The notes: generated by a model from the letters alone, not told the origin. A DNA stretch of 64,000 nt from Bradyrhizobium diazoefficiens (GCF_016616235.1 NZ_CP067100.1:4337001-4401000); one strand, 5' to 3'. Numbered from the stretch's first letter, positions 8,802-17,666 are shown. Numbers and translations are program-made.

Positions 8802-9685
8802 GAGGAGCTGCCCTCTTTGCCCGCCTCTTTGCCGGCTTGCGTCGCCTCACTCTCTTCGTCGGCCTCCTCGCTGTAGATGTAGATGCCGAAATTCCAGCGG
8901 GCGTCACCGCCCTTGTCCTTGGCGAGCGCGCGGTTCGCCTCGCGGTTGGCGGTCTTCAGCGCGTCCATCGCCAGCTCGCGCGAGCGCGCCTCGAGGCGCT
9001 TCGCCAGCTTCGGCGAGATATTGTTGTAGTGCACCGCGCGTTCGAGGAAGCGCGGCCCAGCCGAGACGTTTTGCGCCGCCGCCGCGATATGGTCGTGCAG
9101 ATTGCGGCCGAGATAATGCCATTTGCTGTCGTCCTCGCCCGATGGAACGAAGGCGGCCTCGACCAGCTCGATCTCGTCATTCTCGTTGATGCTGACGAGC
9201 TTGCGGTCGATCCATTCGTCGAGCACCGCGCGCGGGCGCACGTCCTTGGTGACGGAGGCGACGAGCTGCTCGAACGAGGGCTCATCGCCTTCGGCCGTGC
9301 GCGGCAGCGCCAGCGGCTCGCCCTTCGCGTCGGTGAACTCGGGCGCGGCGAGCCAGCGCGAGATCACGGCGCTGGTCAGCGACACCGCAGCCGGCGCCTC
9401 GTGCACGGGCGCACCGGCGCCGCGCAGCCGCGCCACCTCCTTGCGATGGATCCCGGTGAGCAGGCTGACGCGGCTGTCGGTCTGCTCCTTTCCCTCCAGC
9501 GCGAAATCGTGCTCGGCGACGTTGACGAACAGCTCGCGCAGCAATTGCGCCAGCGCCGGAAAGGTCATGCCGCTGCGGATGCAAAGCCGCACCAGCGGGC
9601 GCAGCAGCCGCGCCAGCGGCGCGTGCAGCTTCGCGGCGGCATTCGGCTGCGGAGCCGCTGCTTTGGACCCGGACTTGGCATTCAT
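8798..9685 (-). CDS. DUF6502 family protein, likely DNA-binding
   Basis: This 295-residue protein has a conserved N-terminal region (LLRPLVRLCIRSGMTFPALAQ) followed by a segment with helix-turn-helix character (TDSRVSLLTGIHRKEVARLR), as expected for the DUF6502 family. The last 30 residues are rich in Glu, Ala and Lys. ATG 9685 is preferred over the longer frame from 9781, because the longer version runs through two palindromes and carries no family-like sequence. It forms a two-gene operon with the DUF5666 gene. The HTH-like segment together with operator-like palindromes just upstream suggests an autoregulated transcription factor, which is inference. Confidence 0.7.
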   Translation of the reverse strand: MNAKSGSKAAAPQPNAAAKLHAPLARLLRPLVRLCIRSGMTFPALAQLLRELFVNVAEHDFALEGKEQTDSRVSLLTGIHRKEVARLRGAGAPVHEAPAAVSLTSAVISRWLAAPEFTDAKGEPLALPRTAEGDEPSFEQLVASVTKDVRPRAVLDEWIDRKLVSINENDEIELVEAAFVPSGEDDSKWHYLGRNLHDHIAAAAQNVSAGPRFLERAVHYNNISPKLAKRLEARSRELAMDALKTANREANRALAKDKGGDARWNFGIYIYSEEADEESEATQAGKEAGKEGSSS

Positions 9686-9709
9686 GTCCGAATTGTACCG
9701 GTGCAACGC

Positions 9710-9726
9710 GTGGGACACAATCCCAC
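9710..9726. promoter_or_regulatory. 17-bp palindrome, operator-like (proximal)
   Basis: GTGGGA and TCCCAC are perfect 6-bp arms around CACAA. It sits 24 nt upstream of the DUF6502 start and is one of two similar 17-bp elements whose centres are 39 bp apart. Confidence 0.55.
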
Positions 9727-9748
9727 TTTTTCCTACTTGCTGATTGAC

Positions 9749-9765
9749 GTGGTAAATTTTCCCAC
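9749..9765. promoter_or_regulatory. 17-bp palindrome, operator-like (distal)
   Basis: On the minus strand this reads GTGGG, then AAAATTTA, then CCAC, sharing the GTGGGA…CCAC frame and the 17-bp length of the element at 9710. It lies in the 125-bp gap between divergent genes, so it could control the DUF6502 operon, the polysaccharide cassette, or both. Confidence 0.5.
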
Positions 9766-9810
9766 ATATACGGAACACCACTGAGGGCGTGACTTGAAGG
9801 AATATTGACC

Positions 9811-9972
9811 ATGGCCGACCGCTTGGCCCGCATTTCCAGTGCAGCGCGTGCTGTTCCGATGTTCGAGAGCCGCCGCGGCCTGATCGAGCCGATGCTGCCG
9901 GCGCTCGTGCGCGGCGTGATCTTCATCTCGGTTCTGGCCGCACCGTTCGTCGCAGCGCTGCTCGCGGGCTGA
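9811..9972 (+). CDS. Small hypothetical membrane protein (53 aa) heading the polysaccharide cassette
   Basis: A 53-residue ORF runs from ATG 9811, preceded by GAAGGA (9797–9802) at a good distance, to TGA 9972. The glycosyltransferase gene starts 8 nt later. The product has a polar N-terminal half and a C-terminal hydrophobic helix (ALVRGVIFISVLAAPFVAAL). The Shine-Dalgarno site and tight spacing argue that it is translated as the first gene of the operon. I do not recognise the family. It could be a small accessory subunit of the export complex, or a leader whose translation couples to the next gene. Confidence 0.6.
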   Translation: MADRLARISSAARAVPMFESRRGLIEPMLPALVRGVIFISVLAAPFVAALLAG

Positions 9973-9980
9973 CCGCCATC

Positions 9981-11921
9981 ATGCATCACACCCAGGAAAC
10001 CTTGCAGAAAACCCCGCGCCGTCCGTCGGTGCTGCACATTTTCAAGATCTACTATCCCGACCTGTTCGGCGGCACGCTCACGGTGATCCGCGACATCTGC
10101 GCCAGCCTGAAGGACGCCTTCGCTTCGGCCGTGCTGGTCTGCTCGCAATCGGCCGAGCGGCGCCACATCGTTGTCGACGGTGTACCGGTCGAGCGCGTGC
10201 GCTCGTTCGGCAACGTTCTGTCGCTGCCCGCCGCCCCCACCTATCCCTGGCGCCTGTGGCGTAGAATCGCCGAGCACGATCTGCTCGCGCTGCACGCCCC
10301 CTTTCCGCTCGCCGACCTCGTCCTCGCCTTCGGATTTGGCGCGAGGCGGCCGCTGGTGGTGCACTGGCACGCCGACATTGTCAGCCATGCCGGCCTGCGC
10401 TGGTTCATCGAGCCCCTGATGCGGCGAACGCTGCGCCGCGCCAAGGCGATCATCGTCTCCGACCACGTGCTGGTCGAGAACACGCCCTTGCTGCGCGAAT
10501 TCGAGGACAAGTGCCGCGTCGTGCCGTTCGGCATCGACACTTCGGGTTATGACTGGCCGAAGATCGAGCCGCACCATGTCAACGATCGCGGCCGGCTGGT
10601 GCTCGCCTGCGGCCGGCTCGTGCCCTACAAGGGCTTCGACGTGCTGATCCGCGCCGCGGCTGCGCACAATTTCGAGGTCTGGATCATCGGCGAGGGCGTC
10701 GAGCGGCCGCGGCTTGAGCATTTGATCCGCGAGCTCGGCGTCAGTGACCGCGTCCGCCTGCTCGGCTCGGTCAACGATTGCGAGCGCATCAAGCTGATGT
10801 GCCTTGCCGACGTCTTCGTGATGCCGTCGGTGACCAACGCCGAGACCTTCGGTCTCGTCCAGCTCGAGGCCATGGCCGCCGGCCGCCCCGTCGTCAACAC
10901 CGCGCTCGACACCGCGGTGCCGCGCGTCGCCCGCCACGGCATGGAGGCGATCACCGTGCCGCCCGGCGACGCCGAGAAGCTCGGCGAGGCCATCGACACC
11001 CTGATCCGCGATCCCGAGCGGCGTCGCCGCATGGGACTTTCGGCGCGCACGCGCGCGCTCAGCCGCTATTCGGCCACCGCCTTCAGACAGGGCATGGAAG
11101 CGGTTTACCGCGACGCCGTCGCCGCAGCCGATAAGGAACGATCGAAGCTCCCCGAACGGGCGCAGGCAGCCGGTTGGCTGGACACCGTCAAGATCGCGGC
11201 GGCGCTGGCCTGGTCCGACATGCGCCACCGCTATGTGCGCTCGCTGCTCGGCCCCTTCTGGATGTCGCTCCAAATGGCGATCGTAGTCGCGGTGCTAGGC
11301 TCGGTGATCGGCCAGATGTCGAACGGCAGCATGCTGGCGCGCCTGCCGATGCTGGCGCTGTCGATGACGGCCTGGACGTTCCTCAACAGCGTCGTGCTCG
11401 ATGCCACCACGGCGCTGCAGAATTCCGCGAGCCTGATCCGCGACCGGGCGCTGCCGCCGGTCGTCTTCCTGCTGCAATGCACGTTCCGTCAGGCGCTGTT
11501 CGCGCTGCATAATGCCTGCGTGCCACTGGTGCTGTGGCTGATCCTGTCGTCCCACGACCTCTCTCACGCGCTGGCGGCGCTGCCCGGCCTCCTCGTCTTC
11601 GTGGCCTGCACTTTCGCCCTGAGCCTCGTCCTCGGCGCCATGGCGACGCGCTACCGCGACCTCAAGCCGATCATCGAATCCACCCTGATGCTCGCCTTCC
11701 TCGCCTCGCCCGTGATCTGGTCATCGGACATGATCAATCACCGCTCCGCCGTGATGCGGCTCAATCCGCTGACGCATCTGTTTGCGGTGTGGCGCGAGCC
11801 GCTGACGGGCGGCCATGTCGATCCCGTCAGCATTGCCTACGTCGTCGCCGCGCTGGCGCTCCTGACCGTTGCGAGCGTGCTGACGGTCATCCACCTGCGC
11901 AAAGCGGCTTTCTGGATCTGA
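9981..11921 (+). CDS. Fusion of a GT4-type glycosyltransferase and an ABC-2 polysaccharide exporter permease
   Basis: One uninterrupted 646-codon frame encodes two normally separate proteins. Residues 1 to about 385 are a GT-B-fold glycosyltransferase of family 4 type. It has VLHIFKIYYPDLFGGT at the start and the E-x7-E nucleotide-sugar motif in NAETFGLVQLEAMAAGRP. After a short linker (DAVAAADKERSKLPERA), residues from about 400 to the end are a Wzm/TagG-like permease with about six helices, starting ALAWSDMRHRYVRSLLGPFW and ending in HLRKAAFWI. The permease would export an undecaprenyl-linked glycan, and the fused transferase may act at the channel entrance. The partner ATPase gene starts 3 nt after the stop. 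Both halves look complete. Confidence 0.9.
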   Translation: MHHTQETLQKTPRRPSVLHIFKIYYPDLFGGTLTVIRDICASLKDAFASAVLVCSQSAERRHIVVDGVPVERVRSFGNVLSLPAAPTYPWRLWRRIAEHDLLALHAPFPLADLVLAFGFGARRPLVVHWHADIVSHAGLRWFIEPLMRRTLRRAKAIIVSDHVLVENTPLLREFEDKCRVVPFGIDTSGYDWPKIEPHHVNDRGRLVLACGRLVPYKGFDVLIRAAAAHNFEVWIIGEGVERPRLEHLIRELGVSDRVRLLGSVNDCERIKLMCLADVFVMPSVTNAETFGLVQLEAMAAGRPVVNTALDTAVPRVARHGMEAITVPPGDAEKLGEAIDTLIRDPERRRRMGLSARTRALSRYSATAFRQGMEAVYRDAVAAADKERSKLPERAQAAGWLDTVKIAAALAWSDMRHRYVRSLLGPFWMSLQMAIVVAVLGSVIGQMSNGSMLARLPMLALSMTAWTFLNSVVLDATTALQNSASLIRDRALPPVVFLLQCTFRQALFALHNACVPLVLWLILSSHDLSHALAALPGLLVFVACTFALSLVLGAMATRYRDLKPIIESTLMLAFLASPVIWSSDMINHRSAVMRLNPLTHLFAVWREPLTGGHVDPVSIAYVVAALALLTVASVLTVIHLRKAAFWI

Positions 11922-11924
11922 CGC

Positions 11925-12665
11925 ATGGTCTCGGTCAAGCTTCGCAACGTCTGTCTCGATTATCCGCTCTACGGCGCCTACGACCACTCGCTGAAGCGGC
12001 GGCTGCTCGGCCATCTCATTCGCGAGCCGGGCCAGATGCGGATCATCCGCGCCGTCGACAATGTCACGATCGAGGCCCAGGCCGGCGCCCGCATCGGGCT
12101 TGCCGGTCCCAACGGCTCCGGCAAGTCGACGCTGCTGCGCCTGATCGCCGGCGTCTATCCACCGAGCAGCGGCAGCATCGCGGTCCAGGGCAACGTCGTG
12201 CCCCTGCTCGGCCTGAATGCCGGCGTCAACCTCGACTTCGTCGCCGAGGACAATATCGCGCTGCTGCTGCGGATCAGCGGCCGCAAGCCGACCCGCAGCG
12301 TGATCGACGAGATCTGGGCCTTCACCGAGCTCGAGCCGCGGATGCAGCGCGTGCCCTTGCGGATGTTCTCATCGGGCATGCTGATGCGGGTGCTGTTTGC
12401 GACCGCCACAGCGTTTCCGGCCGACATCCTGCTGCTCGACGAATGGCTCAGCGTGGTCGACGAGCACTTTGCCGAGAAGGCACAGCGGCGGCTGTTGAAC
12501 CTGGTGTCGCAGGCGGCGATCGTGATCATCGCCTCGCATGACCAGATGCTGCTGCGCCGCACCTGCTCCAGCATCATCAACCTCGATCACGGCCGCATCG
12601 CCTCGACCGTCACGGTCCAGCCGCCGGCCACGCACACCTTAGAGCTCCGCGAGAAACGCGCATGA
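11925..12665 (+). CDS. ABC transporter ATPase of polysaccharide export (Wzt/TagH/KpsT type)
   Basis: The 246-residue protein has Walker A GPNGSGKST at residues 61–69, a signature MFSSGMLMRV at about 148–157, Walker B DILLLDE near 167–173 and the H-loop His205. SSGM instead of SGGQ and the preceding 45-residue lead with LDYPLYGAYDHSLKRR are hallmarks of ATPases that export O-antigen, capsule or teichoic acid. There is no C-terminal glycan-binding domain as in Wzt of O8/O9a type, so chain-end recognition is probably not done here. It starts 3 nt after the fused permease and its stop overlaps the next start (ATGA, 12662–12665). Confidence 0.93.
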   Translation: MVSVKLRNVCLDYPLYGAYDHSLKRRLLGHLIREPGQMRIIRAVDNVTIEAQAGARIGLAGPNGSGKSTLLRLIAGVYPPSSGSIAVQGNVVPLLGLNAGVNLDFVAEDNIALLLRISGRKPTRSVIDEIWAFTELEPRMQRVPLRMFSSGMLMRVLFATATAFPADILLLDEWLSVVDEHFAEKAQRRLLNLVSQAAIVIIASHDQMLLRRTCSSIINLDHGRIASTVTVQPPATHTLELREKRA

Positions 12666-14041
12666 AACAGAACATTCTCGTGGTCTCCGAGTCACTCGGA
12701 CAACCCAATCACAAGCGCGGCATCTTCCACTTCACCCGGGAATTGGTCCGTTCGCTCGCCTCGGAAGGCCACGAACTCACGCTGCTGGTGGAGACCTCGA
12801 AGCGTTACCGCAAGCTATGCCGGCGCGAGCGACGCACCAGGCTGTTTCCGGCGCAGTCGCGCAATATCGAGCTGCTCGCTCTTTACCGCTTCCTCGACGA
12901 GATCAACGTGAGCGGGCCGGTGACACTCAGCGGCACGGCTCGCAAGTTCGACTGGCTCCGCCACAGGGCCGGCCTGTTGCTGTCGCGGGACAATATCCTC
13001 TGCCTCCTGCGCGCGATCGGCCTGCGTGGCCTGAGCGCGCAGCTGATCGAGAACCGCGCTGCCGCGCTCGAATACATTCCGCCGGATCTGAGCCACCTCG
13101 AACTGTTCCGCGACTTCCAGCTCGAGCCTGGATTCTTCAATTATCAGGACTCCTCGGCCTTCTTCCTGCTGCCGCCGCCGCGGATCGATGCGCGCGACTA
13201 TGACCTCATCGTCGTGGACACCCCGACGCGCATCGCGATCAGGCGCAAGCCGAACGCCAAAGTGATCTGCGTGGTGCACGATTTGTTGCCGCTCACCGAC
13301 CTCAAGCTCAGCGACATCGCCACACGGCAGTTTTTGGCGCGAATCCGCACCAGCCTGCGTCAGGCCGATGAGCTCGCCTTCGTTTCAAACTATAGCATGA
13401 TGCGGTTCAGGGAACTGTTGCCGCAATTTGCGCACCTGCCGGCGCGGGTCGTGTATCCCCGCACCCGGTTCGACGCCCCGGATGTCCTGCACCTCCCAGC
13501 CCCGTCGGGCCGTCCGGGGCGGCCGAGCTTTGTCGTGATCGTCTCGAACGAGCCGCGCAAGAACGTCGCCATCGTCATTCGCGCCTTCCGCAACATCCCC
13601 CAGGCCGATCTCGTGGTGATCGGCTATGCCGGCCAGATCAGCCGGATGCGGAGTCTTCCGAAAAACATCCGCTTCGCCGGCTACGTCGACGAGCATGAAA
13701 AAGCCGCGCTGATCGCGGAGGCTCATGGCGTGATCATGCCGAGCCTCGCCGAAGGTTTTGGCATCCCGATCATCGAAGCACTCGCTGCCAACACGCCGGT
13801 GCTGTGCTCGGACATCGCAGTGTTCCGCGAGGTCGCGGGCGACCTCGCCGATTATTTCGACCCGTTCTCGACCGAAGCGATCGCAGCCTCCGTTACCCGC
13901 GTGCTGACGCGGCAGGAGGAGTGCCGCGGCAAGATCCGCGCAAGGCGCCACGAGCTCGCCAAGCGCTTTGGCTACGAGACCCAGGCTCGCGATTTCCTCG
14001 GCCATGAGCTGCCCAGAGAACGGCTGGCCGCGGCACAATAG
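12662..14041 (+). CDS. Glycosyltransferase, GT4-type
   Basis: The 459-residue protein starts LVVSESLGQPNHKRGIFHFTRELV and has a C-terminal GT-B half with SFVVIVSNEPRKNVAIVIRA, GYVDEHEKAALIAEAHGVIM and the E-x7-E motif EGFGIPIIE. This is the layout of a retaining family 4 transferase that adds a sugar from a nucleotide donor. The middle part (about residues 60–200) is longer than usual and not recognised. It overlaps the ATPase gene by 4 nt, so it is translationally coupled and presumably builds the glycan exported by the neighbours. Donor and acceptor cannot be read from sequence. Confidence 0.85.
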   Translation: MKQNILVVSESLGQPNHKRGIFHFTRELVRSLASEGHELTLLVETSKRYRKLCRRERRTRLFPAQSRNIELLALYRFLDEINVSGPVTLSGTARKFDWLRHRAGLLLSRDNILCLLRAIGLRGLSAQLIENRAAALEYIPPDLSHLELFRDFQLEPGFFNYQDSSAFFLLPPPRIDARDYDLIVVDTPTRIAIRRKPNAKVICVVHDLLPLTDLKLSDIATRQFLARIRTSLRQADELAFVSNYSMMRFRELLPQFAHLPARVVYPRTRFDAPDVLHLPAPSGRPGRPSFVVIVSNEPRKNVAIVIRAFRNIPQADLVVIGYAGQISRMRSLPKNIRFAGYVDEHEKAALIAEAHGVIMPSLAEGFGIPIIEALAANTPVLCSDIAVFREVAGDLADYFDPFSTEAIAASVTRVLTRQEECRGKIRARRHELAKRFGYETQARDFLGHELPRERLAAAQ

Positions 14042-14052
14042 GCGTCCTCCGC

Positions 14053-15333
14053 ATGATTGCCGAACCCTCGGCATGGTCTGGCCCGGCAGATCCGCAAAGC
14101 TTGCGCAGCCGATGGCAGGCGCTCGGCCATTCGGCTGCGCTGGTCCGGGCGGCGGATCTGCTCGTCGTGCTGATCGCGGCGTCGCTGCCCTGGTCGACCA
14201 CAGCGCCTTCGATCTTCGTCGGGCTCTGGCTGCTCGCGGTCACGCCGGCCATCGACTGGCGCGACTATGCGCGCGCGCTGCTGCAGCCCGCCTTTGCCCT
14301 GCCCTTCGCCTTCCTGCTGCTCGCGCTTGTGGGCATGCTGTGGTCGGATGGCGACTGGCCGGACCGGCTGCATGCGATCAAGCCGGTGGCAAAGCTGGTG
14401 CTGATTCCGCCGCTGCTCTATCATTTCCGCCGGTCCGAGCGCGGCTTTTGGGTTTGCCTCGCCTTTCTCGGCTCCTGCACGCTCCTTGCGGTCTACTCCT
14501 GGATCGTGCTGCTTGATCCCGCCTGGAAGATCACCGCGACCGCATCGGCCGGCGTGCCGGTCAAGAACTACATCGACCAGAGCCAGGAATTCACGCTGTG
14601 CGCCTTCGCACTGGCGCTGCCCGCGCTTCATTTCTGGCGCGGCCGAAGAGCGATCCCGGCAGCCGCCTGCCTCGCCTTGATCCTGCTGTTCGCCACCAAC
14701 ATGGTGTTCGTCGCCGCGGCCCGCACCGCTTTACTCTGTATCGCCGTGCTGCTCGGTCTATTCGCGTGGAAGCATCTCAGCCGGCGGGCGGCGCTGGTGC
14801 TGCTCGCCGGCACGGTGGCAGCGAGTGCGCTGGCCTGGGCGACATCGCCCTATCTGCGCCAGCGCATCACCGACGTCGCGATCGAATACCGCCACGGCCA
14901 TGAGGACATCAGCCGCGCCTCGACCGCGCAGCGGCTGACCTATTGGCGCAAGGCGCTCCACGCCTTCGCCGAGGCGCCTCTGATCGGCCATGGCACCGGC
15001 TCGATCAAGCGCCAGTTCGAGCGCGCCTCAACGAATGGAAGCAGTCTGGATGCGGAGGTCGTCAGCAATCCGCACAACCAGACGCTCAACGTGGCGGTGC
15101 AGTGGGGCGTGCTCGGCATCATCCTGCTCTATGCGATGTGGATCGCGCACCTGCGCCTGTTCCTGGGCGAGGGTCTTGCGGCCTGGATCGGCCTCATCGC
15201 GATCGTCCAGAACATCGCGAGCTCGCTTTTGAACTCGCATCTGTTCGATTTCCACGAGGGCTGGATGTATGTGCTCGGCGTCGGCGTTGCCGGCGGCATG
15301 GCGCTGAAGGCCGAGGTGAAGCGCCCGACGTGA
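14053..15333 (+). CDS. O-antigen ligase-type polysaccharide protein (Wzy_C/WaaL family)
   Basis: The 426-residue product has about eleven hydrophobic segments and the Wzy_C signature in its longest loop: RLTYWRKALHAFAEAPLIGHGTGS followed by VVSNPHNQTLNVAVQWG. This family contains O-antigen ligases, which move a finished glycan from undecaprenyl diphosphate to lipid A core or protein, and some polymerases. Beside an ABC-type exporter a ligase role is more likely than Wzy polymerisation, since ABC-dependent systems do not need Wzy. It starts 11 nt after the glycosyltransferase and ends back-to-back with the convergent binding-protein gene. Confidence 0.85.
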   Translation: MIAEPSAWSGPADPQSLRSRWQALGHSAALVRAADLLVVLIAASLPWSTTAPSIFVGLWLLAVTPAIDWRDYARALLQPAFALPFAFLLLALVGMLWSDGDWPDRLHAIKPVAKLVLIPPLLYHFRRSERGFWVCLAFLGSCTLLAVYSWIVLLDPAWKITATASAGVPVKNYIDQSQEFTLCAFALALPALHFWRGRRAIPAAACLALILLFATNMVFVAAARTALLCIAVLLGLFAWKHLSRRAALVLLAGTVAASALAWATSPYLRQRITDVAIEYRHGHEDISRASTAQRLTYWRKALHAFAEAPLIGHGTGSIKRQFERASTNGSSLDAEVVSNPHNQTLNVAVQWGVLGIILLYAMWIAHLRLFLGEGLAAWIGLIAIVQNIASSLLNSHLFDFHEGWMYVLGVGVAGGMALKAEVKRPT

Positions 15334-16566
15334 CTACTGGCCGCGCTCGTGGCCGACCTCGCCGGTGATGACCTCGCCGAACAGCTCCCAGGCCTGCCCG
15401 TTGAAACGCATCAGTTGCATCTGCTCGATCGGGAAATAATCGTCCGGGGAGGTGTTGACCATGATGCCCGGCAGCATCAGGTCGGTATGGAAATCCCTGA
15501 GGTTCGCGGCCTGCTTCATCGCGTTCTCGCGCGTGAGATTGTCGCCGCATTGCTTCAGCACCTGCGCCATCGCCTCGGCCTGCACGTAGCCATAGAGGTT
15601 GTTGGCATTGGCCTTGTCGCCTTCCGGATAGTACTTGTCCATGAAGGCGCGCCACGCGATCACTGCCGGATCCTTGTCCCAGGTCGGGTCGGTCGGATCC
15701 TTCAGATACGCGGTCGAGGTGATGTCCTTGGAATATTCGAGCCCGGCCGGCTTGAGCACCGAGGCGATGGATGTTGCGGTATTGGCGAGGAAGAACTTCG
15801 GCTTCCAGCCGAGTTCGCCCACTTTCCGGATCGCCTGCGCCGAGCCTTTCGGCGCGGCCCACGAGAAGAAGATGTCGGCACCGGAATCGTGCAGGGCGAC
15901 GATCTGCGAGTCGATCGAGGGATCGCTGACCTCGTAGGACTTGTCAGCGATGATCATATTGGCCTTGTCGCCGAGCCCATCCTTCAGGCCCTTGAACTGG
16001 TCTTTGCCGGCATCGTCGTTCTGCCAGAACACGGCGATCTTGCTGTTCGGAAAATGATCGCGGATGTACTTTGCGTAGATCCGCCCCTCGCTCTGATAGT
16101 TCGGCTGGAAGCCCATGGTCCACGGAAAGTTCTTGGGGTCTCCGAACTTGGTGCCGCCGGAGGCGACGAACAGCTGCGGCACCTTCTTGGCATTCATGTA
16201 CTTCATGATCGCGGAGTTCGAGGGCGTGCCGAGCGACTGGAAGATCAGGAGGACCTCGTCGCTCTCGACCAGCTTGCGCGCCTGCTCGATCGCCTTTGGC
16301 GGTGAATAGGCATCGTCATAGCTGATGAAATTGATCTTGCGCCCGTTGATGCCGCCTTGGTCGTTGATCATCTTGAAGTATGCGGCCTCGGTCTTGCCGA
16401 TCACGCCATAAGAGGACGCCGGCCCGCTATAGGGCATGATGTTGCCGATCTTGATTTCGGTGTCGCTCGCGCCCGGGTCGTATTTCTTCTGCGCCAGGGC
16501 CGGTGTCGTGACCAGCACTCCGACAGCAAGCATGGCGAGGGTAGCAAGGCTGCGACGACCCGGCAT
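15334..16566 (-). CDS. ABC transporter substrate-binding protein, branched-chain amino acid type
   Basis: The 410-residue protein has a signal peptide (SLATLAMLAVGVLVTTPALAQ) followed by a type 1 periplasmic binding fold of the Leu/Ile/Val group (Peripla_BP_6). Recognisable parts are TEIKIGNIMPYSGPASSYG and INDQGGINGRKINFISYDD. The permease and ATPase genes are not adjacent, so this is an orphan binding protein or works with a transporter elsewhere. The start at ATG 16566 is supported by GGGGAGAG just upstream. The much longer frame to 17550 is only the shadow of the neighbouring exporter gene. Confidence 0.9.
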   Translation of the reverse strand: MPGRRSLATLAMLAVGVLVTTPALAQKKYDPGASDTEIKIGNIMPYSGPASSYGVIGKTEAAYFKMINDQGGINGRKINFISYDDAYSPPKAIEQARKLVESDEVLLIFQSLGTPSNSAIMKYMNAKKVPQLFVASGGTKFGDPKNFPWTMGFQPNYQSEGRIYAKYIRDHFPNSKIAVFWQNDDAGKDQFKGLKDGLGDKANMIIADKSYEVSDPSIDSQIVALHDSGADIFFSWAAPKGSAQAIRKVGELGWKPKFFLANTATSIASVLKPAGLEYSKDITSTAYLKDPTDPTWDKDPAVIAWRAFMDKYYPEGDKANANNLYGYVQAEAMAQVLKQCGDNLTRENAMKQAANLRDFHTDLMLPGIMVNTSPDDYFPIEQMQLMRFNGQAWELFGEVITGEVGHERGQ

Positions 16567-16673
16567 GGTTCTCTCCCCTGTTTTGTAGTCTTGTTTTGCT
16601 GGGAGTGTCGCAAGCAGGCCGGCGGCTGGCAAGCGCCACGATTTTCCGCAGCGTGAAACGGGAGAGCTGGAAC

Positions 16674-17585
16674 TTACACGCCGCGCCGCAGCAGATTCAG
16701 GACGCGCCCGTCGATGACGAGCAGCGCGCTGCCGATGACGATCGCACCCGCGATTTCGCACGCAAAGATCGGCTCGCCCAGCACCAGCCAGCCCAGCAGG
16801 ATGGCGGTGACGGGAATAAGCAGCGTCACCAGCATCACATTGGTTGCGCCCGAGCGCCGCAGGATCTGAAAGAAGACGATATAGGCGAGCGCGGTCGATA
16901 AGCCGGCAAGGCCGAGCACTGCGAACCAGGTCGTCAGGCCAGGCATCGGAAGCCGCCACGGCTGTTCCATGACGCCGGCGACGGCCGCCATCATCACAGT
17001 CGAGGCCATTAGCTGAAACGTCGCGGTGCCGAGCGGGGCTGAGTCCTTCAGCAGCCGCCGCGCCGCCAGCGCCGCGAAGCCGTAACTGAAAGCGCCGCCA
17101 AGGCCGAGCAGGATGCCGAGCCCCTGCCCCGGCCTCGCCTCGATGCCCCATCCGCGCAGCACGATCACGCCCAGCAGGCCCAGCGCCACGCCGGCGATGC
17201 GCCGCATCTGCAAGGCCTCTTCGCCTGCCGCAGCCATCACCATCACCGTGAACAGCGGCGTCGTCGCATTCAGGATCGACGCCAGCCCGCTCGGAACAAA
17301 GGTCTGGCCGATCACGATCAGCGAGAACGGGATGACGTTGTTGAGCAACCCGATCGCGACGAATGGTGTCCAGCCAGCAGCTCCCTTGGGAAAGCCGATC
17401 CCCTGCCTGCGCAGCAGTGGCAGGAGAATGGCGGCGCCGAGTGCCACGCGTAGGAACACGAGCGTCAGCGGCGGCAACTCGCGCAGCGCGGCGCCGTTGA
17501 AGAAGAACGAGCCGCCCCAAAGAATTGAGAGCACGGTGAGCAGCGACCAATCTCGCGCGTCGATCCGGTTGTCGTTCGGGGGCAT
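16674..17585 (-). CDS. EamA family transporter (drug/metabolite exporter type)
   Basis: A 303-residue protein with ten predicted helices in two EamA repeats. The first begins WSLLTVLSILWGGSFFFNGA and the second has a typical PVTAILLGWLVLGEPIFACEIAGA segment near the end. The family exports amino acids or small metabolites; the substrate is not predictable. ATG 17585 (MPPNDNRIDARDW) is preferred to the longer frame from 17636 because AGGTGAGA lies just upstream and the first helix follows normally. It runs in the same direction as a second, only distantly similar EamA gene 81 nt upstream. Confidence 0.88.
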   Translation of the reverse strand: MPPNDNRIDARDWSLLTVLSILWGGSFFFNGAALRELPPLTLVFLRVALGAAILLPLLRRQGIGFPKGAAGWTPFVAIGLLNNVIPFSLIVIGQTFVPSGLASILNATTPLFTVMVMAAAGEEALQMRRIAGVALGLLGVIVLRGWGIEARPGQGLGILLGLGGAFSYGFAALAARRLLKDSAPLGTATFQLMASTVMMAAVAGVMEQPWRLPMPGLTTWFAVLGLAGLSTALAYIVFFQILRRSGATNVMLVTLLIPVTAILLGWLVLGEPIFACEIAGAIVIGSALLVIDGRVLNLLRRGV

Positions 17586-17666
17586 GGAGGTCTCACCTGG
17601 GCGGCTGAGCCTGCGGCCTAGGACGAGGCGGCGCACAAGGCCACCCGATTTCCGACCAGGCGGCGC

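Noticed and set aside
16567..17550. Extension of the binding-protein frame upstream to 17550
   Set aside because: The signal peptide and a good Shine-Dalgarno site place the start at 16566; the extension is the shadow of the EamA gene.
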